The notes: generated by a model from the letters alone, not told the origin. A stretch of DNA of 64,000 nucleotides from Natronohydrobacter sp. (GCA_007125005.1 SLDY01000016.1:22579-86578), one strand, 5' to 3'. Counted from the stretch's first letter, positions 31,672-41,123 are shown. A program made the numbers and translations.

Positions 31672-31748
31672 GCCGCCTTAGCTCAGTTGGTTAGAGCGCT
31701 GGATTGTGGATCCAGAGGTCCCCCGTTCAAGCCGGGGAGGCGGTACCA
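31672..31748 (+). tRNA. tRNA-His (anticodon GTG)
   Basis: Cloverleaf GCCGCCT...CTGGA-TTGTGGA-TCCAG...GTTCAAGC...AGGCGGT-ACCA; anticodon at 31706-31708; CCA encoded. Confidence 0.97.
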
Positions 31749-31839
31749 CCTCAAAAACAGTAATGTCTTTTTGCGTAGATGGCTTGCCTGTCTTGTGGCA
31801 CGGGCGTATCTGGCGCAGCAATATTCTTAACGGAAAGCT

Positions 31840-32478
31840 GTGCAGAAAATGCCCGTTCCGCCCAGACATGCCTTGCCCCATGCGCCCAAAGATGCCGTTA
31901 TCGGGCTGTTTGGCGGCTCTTTTGATCCCGCGCATGAAGGTCATGTCCAAGTATCGCGTCATGCGCTGAAACGCTTGCAACTTCGTCAACTCTGGTGGCT
32001 GGTTTCACCAGGTAATCCGCTAAAGGCACATGGTCCGGCTGCTTTGGAGCGTCGGGTGGCCTATGCGCGTGCTCTGATGCAACATCCGCAGGTGCAGATT
32101 ACATCTGTGGAGGCTGTACTCGGCACGCGCTTTACTGCCGACACCTTGGTCGCTTTGCAGCGCCTCTATCCCCGGCAGCGATTTGTCTGGATCATGGGGG
32201 CGGATAACCTTGCCTCCTTGCATCACTGGGAGAGTTGGCATCGCATCATGCGCAGCGTGCCAGTTGCTGTCATGGCACGGCCCGGGCAATGCCGGCCTGC
32301 GCTGTCATCTGTTGCAGCGCGCAGTTACGCTGCGGCGCGCATACCCGCCGAAGCGGCAGCGCATCTGGGGCAGATGCGTGCGCCAGCATGGTGCTTTCTG
32401 AACATTCCCATGCTTGACACCTCATCAAGCAAGCTGCGTGAACTTGGGGCTTGGCGCGGCATTGATGCTGCAGTCTGA
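31840..32478 (+). CDS. nadD: Nicotinate-nucleotide adenylyltransferase
   Basis: AVIGLFGGSFDPAHEGHVQVSRHAL; FVWIMGADNLASLHHWESW; DTSSSKLRE. Confidence 0.95.
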   Translation: MQKMPVPPRHALPHAPKDAVIGLFGGSFDPAHEGHVQVSRHALKRLQLRQLWWLVSPGNPLKAHGPAALERRVAYARALMQHPQVQITSVEAVLGTRFTADTLVALQRLYPRQRFVWIMGADNLASLHHWESWHRIMRSVPVAVMARPGQCRPALSSVAARSYAAARIPAEAAAHLGQMRAPAWCFLNIPMLDTSSSKLRELGAWRGIDAAV

Positions 32479-32641
32479 TGGGTTCAGACCTTGATTTGTG
32501 ACTTGCTGCGGGGAGGTAGAGCTTGCCTGTCGGCCGTAAACTTGCTGATATCGCCTCAGGAACTGAATTTCGGGAAGATCGTGCGCGCAGGGGCAGGGTA
32601 TTTGTCATGCCAAAACGCGGCGAGCAGCGGGGAAGTAAGAT

Positions 32642-34117
32642 ATGCACAGGCCAATTCATCGCCGTGACCTCTTGCAGCTTCTCATGGGTGGAACCGCGCT
32701 TCTGGCAATGCCCGCCTGTGCGAATGCGCCTGATCGCTCGCTGCGCCCAACACTCAGACCTGCCGCCCCAGTTGAGGGGATTGTTGCGCGCGCGGGATTG
32801 GGCGGGGACCTCGCCTTCGCAGTGGTTGATATGCAATCCGGCAATCTGCTCGAAGGCCAATCCGCCAATATGCCCTTACCACCCGCGAGCGTCGCCAAGG
32901 CGGTCACAGCACTCTATGCACTTGATGCCTTGGGCGCGGGTTATCAGTTTCGCACAAGACTGGTTGCGACCGGACCTGTAAGTGAAGGTGTGCTGCAGGG
33001 CGATCTGGTTTTGGCAGGCGGTGGCGACCCGACTCTCGAAACCGATCATCTGGCCGCGATGGCGCGGGAACTGAGCGTTGCGGGCGTGCGGCGGGTAACT
33101 GGGCGATTTCTGGTTTGGGGAGGCGCCCTGCCTTTCACTCACGAAATCGCAGATGATCAGGCGGTTCAGGCGGGTTACAACCCGGCAATCTCCGGGCTGA
33201 ATCTCAACTTCAACCGCGTCCACTTCGAATGGCGGCGCGCCGGGAACGACTATTCGATCTCGATGGACGCGCGGTCAAATACACATCAACCGGCGGTTGG
33301 TGTCGCTCAGATGCAAGTGGTAGCGCGCTCGAGTCCGCTTTATACCTATCGCAGAACTGCGAACCGCGACGAATGGACCGTTGCGCGCAGCGCATTGGGG
33401 AATACCGGCTCGCGCTGGCTTCCGGTGCGTCATCCCGAGCTTTATGCCGGCGAAGTCTTTCGCGTGCTGGCACGCGCGCAGGGGGTTGAATTGCCCGCCC
33501 CGAGCGTGAGTGCAGGCATTCCATCAGGGCGCGATCTGGTCACACATCTTTCGCAGCCCTTGCAGATCGTGCTGCGCGATGTCCTGCGCTTTTCGACCAA
33601 TATCAGCGCTGAAGCTGTGGGGCTGACAGCGTCAGTCGCCCGCGGTGGCAGGCCATCGAGCTTGCGCGCTTCTGCGGCACAGATGTCAGACTGGGCGCGC
33701 ACGCGTTACGGATTGTCGAGCATGCAGCTTGTGGATCACTCAGGGTTGGGAGCAGCCTCAAGGGTATCGATGATCGATCTGGCCAATATGTTCCGACGTG
33801 CCGGGGCCGATGGGATGCTGCGCAGTCTCCTGCGCGCGCATCCGATTCGTGACGGCAATAACACCATCATTGCCAATCCAGGCTTTGACGTGCACGCCAA
33901 GACCGGGACACTATATTTCGTCTCGGCCCTTGGCGGGTATCTGCGCGCGCCGGGAGGTCGTGAGTTAGCGTTCTCGATCTGCGCTGCTGATCTCGCGCGG
34001 CGTGCCCGTGTTGCGGGTGGTCAGGTAGATCGCCCCGAGGGTACTGCCGTCTGGTCACGTGCAGCGCGCGACATGCAGCAGCAGCTGTTGTATCGCTGGG
34101 TCCAGGCGCATTCGTGA
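32642..34117 (+). CDS. dacB: D-alanyl-D-alanine carboxypeptidase/endopeptidase (PBP4 family)
   Basis: SxxK motif ASVAKAVTALYALD, SNxSAE-like STNISAEAVGL, KTG motif HAKTGTLYFVSALGGYL. Confidence 0.92.
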   Translation: MHRPIHRRDLLQLLMGGTALLAMPACANAPDRSLRPTLRPAAPVEGIVARAGLGGDLAFAVVDMQSGNLLEGQSANMPLPPASVAKAVTALYALDALGAGYQFRTRLVATGPVSEGVLQGDLVLAGGGDPTLETDHLAAMARELSVAGVRRVTGRFLVWGGALPFTHEIADDQAVQAGYNPAISGLNLNFNRVHFEWRRAGNDYSISMDARSNTHQPAVGVAQMQVVARSSPLYTYRRTANRDEWTVARSALGNTGSRWLPVRHPELYAGEVFRVLARAQGVELPAPSVSAGIPSGRDLVTHLSQPLQIVLRDVLRFSTNISAEAVGLTASVARGGRPSSLRASAAQMSDWARTRYGLSSMQLVDHSGLGAASRVSMIDLANMFRRAGADGMLRSLLRAHPIRDGNNTIIANPGFDVHAKTGTLYFVSALGGYLRAPGGRELAFSICAADLARRARVAGGQVDRPEGTAVWSRAARDMQQQLLYRWVQAHS

Positions 34118-34123
34118 CCAAGG

Positions 34124-34179
34124 CAAGGGGGCCGTCTGCCCCCTTGAACCCCCGAGGATATTTTTACAAGGATGAAGGA
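34124..34179 (+). repeat. Intergenic hairpin-plus-tail repeat, copy A
   Basis: AAGGGGGC-CGTCT-GCCCCCTT then gaACCCCCGAGGATATTTTTACAAGGATGAAGGAA; matches the reverse complement of copy B at 48286-48337. Confidence 0.8.
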
Positions 34180-34191
34180 AGCGGGTAGCCC

Positions 34192-35541
34192 TCAGCTTTG
34201 ACCGGGCTTGGCCAGAAATGCCTCCAGCCAATGGATGTCATAATTGCCGCTCTGCACATCCGGTTCTGCAAGAAGAGCACGAAAGAGTGGAACCGAACTG
34301 TCCACTCCGTCGATGATCAGTTCGCCAAGCGCCCGATTGAGGCGGGCGAGGGCTTCTGGACGATCGCGGCCATGCACGATCAGTTTCGCGATCAGACTGT
34401 CGTAATGCGGTGGGATCGTGTAGCCCGAATAGAGTGCTGAATCCATGCGCACGCCGAGGCCGCCCGGTGCATGGTAGGTCTCGACCCTGCCGGGGCAGGG
34501 CGTGAAATTGGGAAGACGTTCGGCATTGATACGCACTTCGATGGCATGGCCATTGAGCACGAGATTGTCTTGTGTGAATGATAGCGGATGGCCGCCTGCG
34601 ACCCGGATCTGCTCGCGCACAAGATCCACGCCGAATATGGCCTCTGTCACGGGATGCTCGACCTGAAGCCGGGTGTTCATCTCGATGAAGTAGAACTCGC
34701 CATTCTCATAGAGAAACTCGATTGTGCCAGCGCCACGATAGCCAATGCGCGCGATGGCTTCGGCGCAGGTCTGCCCGATGCGGGCTCGGGTCTCGGGATC
34801 AATGGCGGGGCCGGGGGCTTCCTCAAGCACTTTCTGGTGGCGGCGCTGAAGTGAGCAGTCGCGCTCGCCCAAGTGCACGGCATTGCCCTTGCCATCACCA
34901 AAGACCTGAATTTCGATATGGCGTGGCGCGCCGAGATATTTCTCGAGATAGACTTCGTCATTGCCAAAAGCCGCCTTGCCCTCGGCGCGGGCCGTGCGGA
35001 AAGCTGTCTCAAGATCAGCCTCGCTGCGCGCCAGTTTCATGCCACGCCCACCGCCACCGGCTGTGGCCTTGATGATGACGGGATAGCCGATCTCTGCGGC
35101 GACCGTCTGCGCGGTCTCAAAATCCGGCACGCCACCCTCAGAGCCGGGCACGCAGGGCACGCCAAGAGCCTTCATAGTTTCCTTGGCAGTGATCTTGTCA
35201 CCCATCATGCGGATATGTTCAGCAGAGGGCCCGATGAACGTGATCCCATGATCCTCGACCACTTGCACGAATGCCGCGTTTTCCGACAGGAAACCATATC
35301 CGGGGTGAATTGCCTCGGCCCCGGAAATCTCGCAGGCCGAAATAATCGCCGGGACATGCAGATAGCTTTGTGATGCAGGCGCAGGGCCAATGCAGATGGC
35401 TTCATCCGCCATGCGCACATGCATTGCATCGGCATCAGCAGTGGAGTGCACAGCGACCGAGCCTATTCCCATCTCTCGGCAGGCGCGGATAACGCGCAGG
35501 GCGATCTCACCGCGATTGGCAATCAGGATCTTGTTGAACAT
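34192..35541 (-). CDS. accC: Acetyl-CoA carboxylase biotin carboxylase subunit
   Basis: [54 protein letters not shown]. Confidence 0.98.
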   Translation of the reverse strand: MFNKILIANRGEIALRVIRACREMGIGSVAVHSTADADAMHVRMADEAICIGPAPASQSYLHVPAIISACEISGAEAIHPGYGFLSENAAFVQVVEDHGITFIGPSAEHIRMMGDKITAKETMKALGVPCVPGSEGGVPDFETAQTVAAEIGYPVIIKATAGGGGRGMKLARSEADLETAFRTARAEGKAAFGNDEVYLEKYLGAPRHIEIQVFGDGKGNAVHLGERDCSLQRRHQKVLEEAPGPAIDPETRARIGQTCAEAIARIGYRGAGTIEFLYENGEFYFIEMNTRLQVEHPVTEAIFGVDLVREQIRVAGGHPLSFTQDNLVLNGHAIEVRINAERLPNFTPCPGRVETYHAPGGLGVRMDSALYSGYTIPPHYDSLIAKLIVHGRDRPEALARLNRALGELIIDGVDSSVPLFRALLAEPDVQSGNYDIHWLEAFLAKPGQS

Positions 35542-35554
35542 CCCACACCCTGCC

Positions 35555-36046
35555 TTATTCGATAATCATCAGAGGTGCGCCAAACTCGACAGGGCTGCCA
35601 TCGCTGACAAGAATACGTTTCACTGTTCCCGCGCGTGGAGCAGGAATATGGTTCATCGTTTTCATGGCCTCGATGATCATGAGTGTATCGCCTTCGGCGA
35701 CTTGCGAACCGATATTGACAAAGTTTGCAGCACCGGGTTCGGCGGCCAGATAGGCCGTGCCGACCATCGGTGACGTGACTGCACCGGGATGCTGCGCCGG
35801 ATCTGCGGGCAAGTCAGATTTCGCCGGGCCGGATTGCGCCGGCGCTGTTGCGGATACAACAGGCGCGGGAGCCGGTGCCATCTGCTGCACAGCACTGGCG
35901 CTTGAAAACTTGGATACCTTGACGTTCAGACTGTCATTTTCGCCATATTCCCGTTTGACGCTGAGTTCGGAGAGGTTGTTCTCGTCGAGAAGCTCCGCAA
36001 GGGCTTTGATAAAGGCAACATCGGCATCATTGCGGCTCTGCGTCAT
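35555..36046 (-). CDS. accB: Acetyl-CoA carboxylase biotin carboxyl carrier protein
   Basis: C-terminal biotinyl domain [40 protein letters not shown]; start at MTQSRN within the longer ORF. Confidence 0.97.
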   Translation of the reverse strand: MTQSRNDADVAFIKALAELLDENNLSELSVKREYGENDSLNVKVSKFSSASAVQQMAPAPAPVVSATAPAQSGPAKSDLPADPAQHPGAVTSPMVGTAYLAAEPGAANFVNIGSQVAEGDTLMIIEAMKTMNHIPAPRAGTVKRILVSDGSPVEFGAPLMIIE

Positions 36047-36233
36047 CGGGATCCTCGTTTTTATACATGACACGGCCACCGGGGCAGCCTGCGCTTGTTG
36101 GGGCGCCTTATACTTGAGTGATCCAGCGCTGTGAAGCCGGGTTTTCATCTCTTGCGGGCGTGCGCTTGAGCAACAGAAAAACGTTTTGCGGTGACCGGGA
36201 TTTGGATAGAGATGGAATCGGGAAGGATCACAT

Positions 36234-37553
36234 ATGGCTCGGAACGCATTAACCGGAACGCGAATACGCGCTCGACGCAACATGCGTGGATTGCGACAGT
36301 CGGAGCTTGCGCGGACCGTTGGGGTGTCTCCATCTTATCTGAATCTTATTGAGCATAACCGGCGCAAGGTCGGACCAGATCTTCTGGATGCTCTGGCGCA
36401 GGCGCTGGGTGTGTCTCCTGATACACTTGCGGAGGATGGCGATGCGCGATTGGTCGAAGGCGCGCGCGCTGCTGCGTTGCGCAGTGGCGCAGACCTTGCC
36501 GATCTTGAGCGCATAGAGGAGTTTACCGGGCGGTTTCCGGGCTGGGCCAAGGTTCTCGCACAGACCCAGGGGCGCGTTGAAAGGCTGGAGCGCGTTGTTG
36601 ATCAGCTTAATGACCGCATGACGCATGACCCTTATCTGGGCGAGGCATTGCACGAGATCATCTCAGCAGTGACATCCGTGCAATCCACAGCGACAATTCT
36701 CAACGACGCACAAGAGATCGAACCGGATTGGCAACTGCGATTTCATCAAAATATCCTGCAGGATAGTGCGCGCCTCGCGGAAGGGGCTGTCGCACTTGTG
36801 AATTATCTCGATGCTGCCAAAGACGATGAGATGGGCCTTGCTGCGCCGCAGGAAGAAGTAGAATCATGGCTTGCAGAGCGGGGGTTTCATCTGAAAGAAC
36901 TCGAAACGGGGAGTTCGCCTTCAGAGGTTCGGGTCACCGATCAGATCGCGCTTTCCTCGGAAGCCTCGCGCACACTCGCGCGGCGCTGGGTCGCAAGGTT
37001 CGGGGCTGATGTGTCGGCCTTGCCGCTGGAGCCATTCGTGAGTGCCATTGACATGTACGGGATGGCGCCGGATGTTCTTGCCGAAACGTTCCAGGTTCCA
37101 TTTGACCAGATCCTGCGTCGCCTCGCATTTCTGCCGCCTGAGATATATGAGCAGCGTTCAGTGCCTGCTCCAGGTCTGGTCATATGTGACAGTTCAGGGA
37201 CGCTTGTCTTCCGTCGACCACTGCAAGGTTTCACCTTTCCGCGCTTTGGTGGCGGCTGCCCGCTCTGGCCATTGTATCAGGCACTTCAAACCCCTGATAT
37301 GCCGCTGCGCGTGCCACTGGTAACAGCTGGCCGGCTGGGGCGGCGGTTCATAGCCTTTGCTTATTGTGCACGACAGGGTCAGATGAGTTTTGATGCGCCA
37401 AGATTGCTTCAGGCCACCATGCTTGTCATCCCCGATGACGCGACTCAACATACCGATAAGCCAATGCTTTCGGTGGGGGCGAGCTGCAGGACTTGTGCCC
37501 AGCTCGATTGCCCTGCCAGGCGTGAGCCCTCGATACTGATGGGGGCTGTATGA
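36234..37553 (+). CDS. XRE-type regulator with DUF2083/ScfR-like C-terminus and an internal DHp-like segment
   Basis: N-terminal HTH RIRARRNMRGLRQSELARTVGVSPSYLNLIEHNRRKVG; C-terminal GASCRTCAQLDCPARREPSI typical of DUF2083 proteins; residues about 134-195 resemble HisKA. Confidence 0.85.
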   Translation: MARNALTGTRIRARRNMRGLRQSELARTVGVSPSYLNLIEHNRRKVGPDLLDALAQALGVSPDTLAEDGDARLVEGARAAALRSGADLADLERIEEFTGRFPGWAKVLAQTQGRVERLERVVDQLNDRMTHDPYLGEALHEIISAVTSVQSTATILNDAQEIEPDWQLRFHQNILQDSARLAEGAVALVNYLDAAKDDEMGLAAPQEEVESWLAERGFHLKELETGSSPSEVRVTDQIALSSEASRTLARRWVARFGADVSALPLEPFVSAIDMYGMAPDVLAETFQVPFDQILRRLAFLPPEIYEQRSVPAPGLVICDSSGTLVFRRPLQGFTFPRFGGGCPLWPLYQALQTPDMPLRVPLVTAGRLGRRFIAFAYCARQGQMSFDAPRLLQATMLVIPDDATQHTDKPMLSVGASCRTCAQLDCPARREPSILMGAV

Positions 37554-37595
37554 AATGGCGCTTTGACTCGAAGAGATTAACCCGCATAAATGAAT

Positions 37596-37684
37596 TTGCC
37601 GGACGGCGGGAGGAAAAGGGCCGTCGGGCAATCTGACCGGGGAGCGCCCCGCCGCGCATGCTCGCTGGCCTGCGCGCCCCGGTC
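37596..37684 (+). promoter_or_regulatory. Two consecutive strong stem-loops in the leader upstream of the response regulator
   Basis: TTGCCGGACGGC...GCCGTCGGGCAA (37596-37631) and GACCGGGG...CGCGCA...TGCGCGCCCCGGTC (37635-37684). Confidence 0.55.
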
Positions 37685-37712
37685 CCCCGCGAGGGAGAGG
37701 GAGGGAACCGCT

Positions 37713-38081
37713 ATGGAGAAGCGTATTCTGGTCATTGAGGATGAGCCCAATATCTCAGAAGCATTGCGCTTCATCCTATCTCGAAACGGCTGGCAGGTGG
37801 ATGTTTCGGCGGATGGTCATGCTGCTATCGAGACCATGCGCAAAGACCCCCCTGATCTGTTAATTCTGGATGTGATGCTCCCCGGTCTGAGCGGTTTTGA
37901 TGTGCTTCGCTCGGTTCGCGAGGTCGAATGCACGCGTGACCTGCCGGTACTGATGCTGACCGCCAAAGGTCAGGGAGCCGATCGCGCCGAAGCGGAGCGC
38001 TTGGGGGTGACGCGCTTCATGACGAAGCCTTTCGCCAATGCAGAGGTGATCGCGGCCGTTCAGGATTTGGCCGGAACATGA
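37713..38081 (+). CDS. Single-domain (receiver-only) response regulator
   Basis: MEKRILVIEDEPNISEALRFILSRNGW, LLILDVMLPGLSGFDVL, VLMLTAKGQ, RFMTKPFANAEV; no output domain. Confidence 0.93.
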   Translation: MEKRILVIEDEPNISEALRFILSRNGWQVDVSADGHAAIETMRKDPPDLLILDVMLPGLSGFDVLRSVREVECTRDLPVLMLTAKGQGADRAEAERLGVTRFMTKPFANAEVIAAVQDLAGT

Positions 38082-38386
38082 AACCACCACGCAGCTCTCA
38101 GTTTGTGGCCAGAGAAAGTTACCGTATCCGGCGGTTGATGGATGCTGCACGCTTTTTGCCGGTTTTCGGGCTGATGCTTTTGCTGTTGCCGCTTATGCGT
38201 GGCACATCCGGCCCGGAGGCACCTCCTACGGCAGCCGAGTCTGTCTATCTCTTCAGTGTTTGGATAGGTCTTGTGCTCGTCGCCTTTCTGATGTCGCTTG
38301 TATTGCGCAGGACGCTTGATCCGCCGAAGTCGGCACAACCGCCTCTGCCCCAAAAGCGTGAAGCCCTTCCTGAAGCAGAGGACTAG
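38078..38386 (+). CDS. Small two-TM protein between response regulator and SLC5-type histidine kinase
   Basis: MDAARFLPVFGLMLLLLPLM and AAESVYLFSVWIGLVLVAFLMSLVLRRTLD; 4-nt overlap with the response regulator. Confidence 0.75.
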   Translation: MKPPRSSQFVARESYRIRRLMDAARFLPVFGLMLLLLPLMRGTSGPEAPPTAAESVYLFSVWIGLVLVAFLMSLVLRRTLDPPKSAQPPLPQKREALPEAED

Positions 38387-38393
38387 CGCGTCG

Positions 38394-41123
38394 ATGTCTT
38401 TCAACCTGCTTGTCCTGACCTGCATCGCCTATGTGATCTTGCTTTTCGCCGTTGCTTCTGCCGCCGAGCGCAGTGCCGCCGAGGGAAGAGCAAAATGGCT
38501 CCGCTCGCCGCTGATATACACGCTATCGCTGTCAGTCTATTGCACGGCGTGGACTTTCTACGGTGCCGTTGGATATGCAGCGCGTTCCGGGCTCGAGTTC
38601 ATGACCATTTACCTCGGGCCAACGCTGGTTTTTGTCGGCTGGTGGGTGATTCTGCGCAAGCTGGTGCGGATAGGGCGCGAGAACCGCGTGACCTCCATAG
38701 CTGACATGATTTCAGCGCGATATGGCAAGTCGAACCTGCTGGGCGTTATCGTCACGCTGTTATGCATTTCGGCAGGAACTCCTTATATCGCGCTGCAACT
38801 GCAATCCATTGCACAATCATTCACGGTCTTTGCCACGGATTCTGTCGGGACTGGCCTCGCCGCCGACCGTAATTTCATTGCCTTCTGGGTCGCAGCGGGG
38901 CTTGCACTCTTCACGATCGCATTTGGCACGCGCAATCTTGATGTGAACGAGCAGCATCCGGGTGTCGTAACAGCAATTGCTGTCGAGGCAGTGGTGAAGT
39001 TGTTAGCGCTGATTGCAGTTGGCGTATTTGCCGTGTGGTTTGTTGCGTCCGGGCCTGCCGATATTCTGGCCCGTATCGACGCGCAGGCCCTTCCAGAGTG
39101 GCATATACAACCTGGGCGCTGGACCGGGTTGATCCTGCTTTCGGCCATTGCCATCATCTGCTTGCCACGCATGTTTCAGGTCACAGTTGTTGAGAATACC
39201 GATGACCAGCATCTGGCAACAGCCAGCTGGGCGTTTCCGCTCTATCTCTTTCTGATCAGTCTCTTTGTCTTGCCTATCGCCGTTGTGGGGCTAGAAGTCA
39301 TGCCCACAGGGACAAATCCCGACATGTTCGTGCTCACGCTGCCGCTGCATCTTGGGCAGGATGGCTTGGCACTCTTGTCTTTTCTTGGGGGATTCTCGGC
39401 GGCGACCTCCATGGTTATCGTCGCCTCGCTGGCACTTGCGACGATGGTGTCGAACCACATCGTCGTGCCGCTTTGGCTGAAGGCGCGAGCGGTGCAGAAT
39501 CTCGATACAGGTGACATGCGGGTTCTGGTGCTAAGCGTCCGTCGGCTATCGATCGTGCTCGTGCTGTGCTTTGGCTACATCTACTATGTCATTTCTGGTG
39601 GCTCTGCTGCCTTGGCAGCTATAGGGCTCATTGCTTTTGTCGGCGTCGCGCAGATCATGCCTGCGCTTCTGGGCGCGCTGTTCTGGCGGGGTGCAAGCCG
39701 AACCGGTGCAGCCATTGGCCTTACAATTGGTTCGCTGCTGTGGTTCTATACGTTGTTCCTCCCCAGTTTTGGGCCAGATGTCATCCTTTCAGCTCGGGTG
39801 ATGGAGCAGGGGTTGTTTGGGCTGTCATGGCTCAGGCCCTACAGTCTATTCGGGTTGACTGCGCTTGATCCGTTGCTGCATTCGCTCTTCTGGTCGCTCC
39901 TGCTGAATGCGCTGGCCTTTTGCGTAGGCTCATTCGTTAGCTTCCCGAGCCCCATTGAGCGTGTGCAAGGCGCTCTCTTTGTCGATATTTTTGACCGGCC
40001 CGGCCCGGCGCGAAGCTGGACCCACCCCGCTGCCGAGGCTGAGGACCTCCTTCCGATGGCGCAGCGAATCCTTGGGCAAAGCGAAGGCCAGAGTTTCTTT
40101 CGTGTGCAGGCGGAGCTGCAAGGAAAACAGGGCTATCTACCTGATATTACGCCAGAGTTTCTGGAGGCGCTGGAACTGAAGCTTTCGGGCTCGGTCGGTG
40201 CCGCAACGGCCCATGCGATGCTTGCCCAGACAGTGGGTACAGCTGTTGTCTCGGTCGAGGATCTGATGGCAGTTGCCTCCGAGACGGCGCAAATCATGGA
40301 GTATTCTGCGCAGCTTGAGGCGAAATCAGAAGAACTGAGTCGCACTGCGCGCAAGCTGCGTGACGCCAATGAAATGCTTCAGAAGCTCTCTGTGCAGAAA
40401 GATGCCTTTCTCAGTCAGATCAGCCACGAGTTGCGTACTCCGATGACATCGATTCGTGCTTTCTCCGAGATCCTTATGGATGGCGAGGGCATGTCTGACG
40501 AGGAGCAGCATCATTTTGCGCAAATCATTCATGATGAATCAATCCGTTTGACACGGCTGCTGGATGATCTGCTTGACCTGAGTGTTCTTGAACATGGACA
40601 GGTTCAGCTCAATATCGGTCCGGCATTGCTGCGCGACCTGATCGACAAATCGATCACCGCCTCCAATTCGGTGCAGGCGGAGCGCAAATTCCGCTTTACG
40701 CGGAGCCGCGACCCCGAGACGATTGAGATCGTGACGGATGCGGGACGCTTGACGCAAGTCTTCATCAATATTCTGTCGAATGCGCGAAAATACTGCATCT
40801 CGGATGACCCCCAAATGAAGATTTCAGTGCGACGGCGCGATGGTATGATCGAGGTCGATTTCACTGATAACGGAGAGGGCATCCCGCGTGACAAGCAGGC
40901 GCTTATCTTCGAGAAATTCTCGCGCCTGACAGATTCCATGCAGGCAGGCGGCGCAGGACTCGGCCTCGCGATTTGCCGTGAGATCATGCATAATCTGGGC
41001 GGTGACATAACCTATGTGCCGGGGCAGGGGGGGGCATGCTTCCGGGTGAGTTTCCCGCTGGAACTTTCACCGCGCGAGGCTTCGCAGAAACCACTTGGCA
41101 AGGAAACAGAAGCTGTCGAATAG
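38394..41123 (+). CDS. Sodium:solute symporter (SLC5-like)-STAC-histidine kinase hybrid (CbrA/CrbS-like)
   Basis: About 13 TM SSS-like N-terminus; STAC-like YLPDITPEFLEALELKLSGSVGAATAHAMLAQ; H-box SHELRTPMTSIRAFSEIL; N-box NILSNARKYC; G-boxes DNGEGIP and GGAGLGLAICREI. Confidence 0.93.
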   Translation: MSFNLLVLTCIAYVILLFAVASAAERSAAEGRAKWLRSPLIYTLSLSVYCTAWTFYGAVGYAARSGLEFMTIYLGPTLVFVGWWVILRKLVRIGRENRVTSIADMISARYGKSNLLGVIVTLLCISAGTPYIALQLQSIAQSFTVFATDSVGTGLAADRNFIAFWVAAGLALFTIAFGTRNLDVNEQHPGVVTAIAVEAVVKLLALIAVGVFAVWFVASGPADILARIDAQALPEWHIQPGRWTGLILLSAIAIICLPRMFQVTVVENTDDQHLATASWAFPLYLFLISLFVLPIAVVGLEVMPTGTNPDMFVLTLPLHLGQDGLALLSFLGGFSAATSMVIVASLALATMVSNHIVVPLWLKARAVQNLDTGDMRVLVLSVRRLSIVLVLCFGYIYYVISGGSAALAAIGLIAFVGVAQIMPALLGALFWRGASRTGAAIGLTIGSLLWFYTLFLPSFGPDVILSARVMEQGLFGLSWLRPYSLFGLTALDPLLHSLFWSLLLNALAFCVGSFVSFPSPIERVQGALFVDIFDRPGPARSWTHPAAEAEDLLPMAQRILGQSEGQSFFRVQAELQGKQGYLPDITPEFLEALELKLSGSVGAATAHAMLAQTVGTAVVSVEDLMAVASETAQIMEYSAQLEAKSEELSRTARKLRDANEMLQKLSVQKDAFLSQISHELRTPMTSIRAFSEILMDGEGMSDEEQHHFAQIIHDESIRLTRLLDDLLDLSVLEHGQVQLNIGPALLRDLIDKSITASNSVQAERKFRFTRSRDPETIEIVTDAGRLTQVFINILSNARKYCISDDPQMKISVRRRDGMIEVDFTDNGEGIPRDKQALIFEKFSRLTDSMQAGGAGLGLAICREIMHNLGGDITYVPGQGGACFRVSFPLELSPREASQKPLGKETEAVE

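Noticed and set aside
32479-32641. Possible small gene between nadD and dacB (for example rsfS remnant)
   Set aside because: ORFs here (32523..32981 and antisense 32270..32860) overlap dacB or nadD in other frames and show no RsfS motifs.
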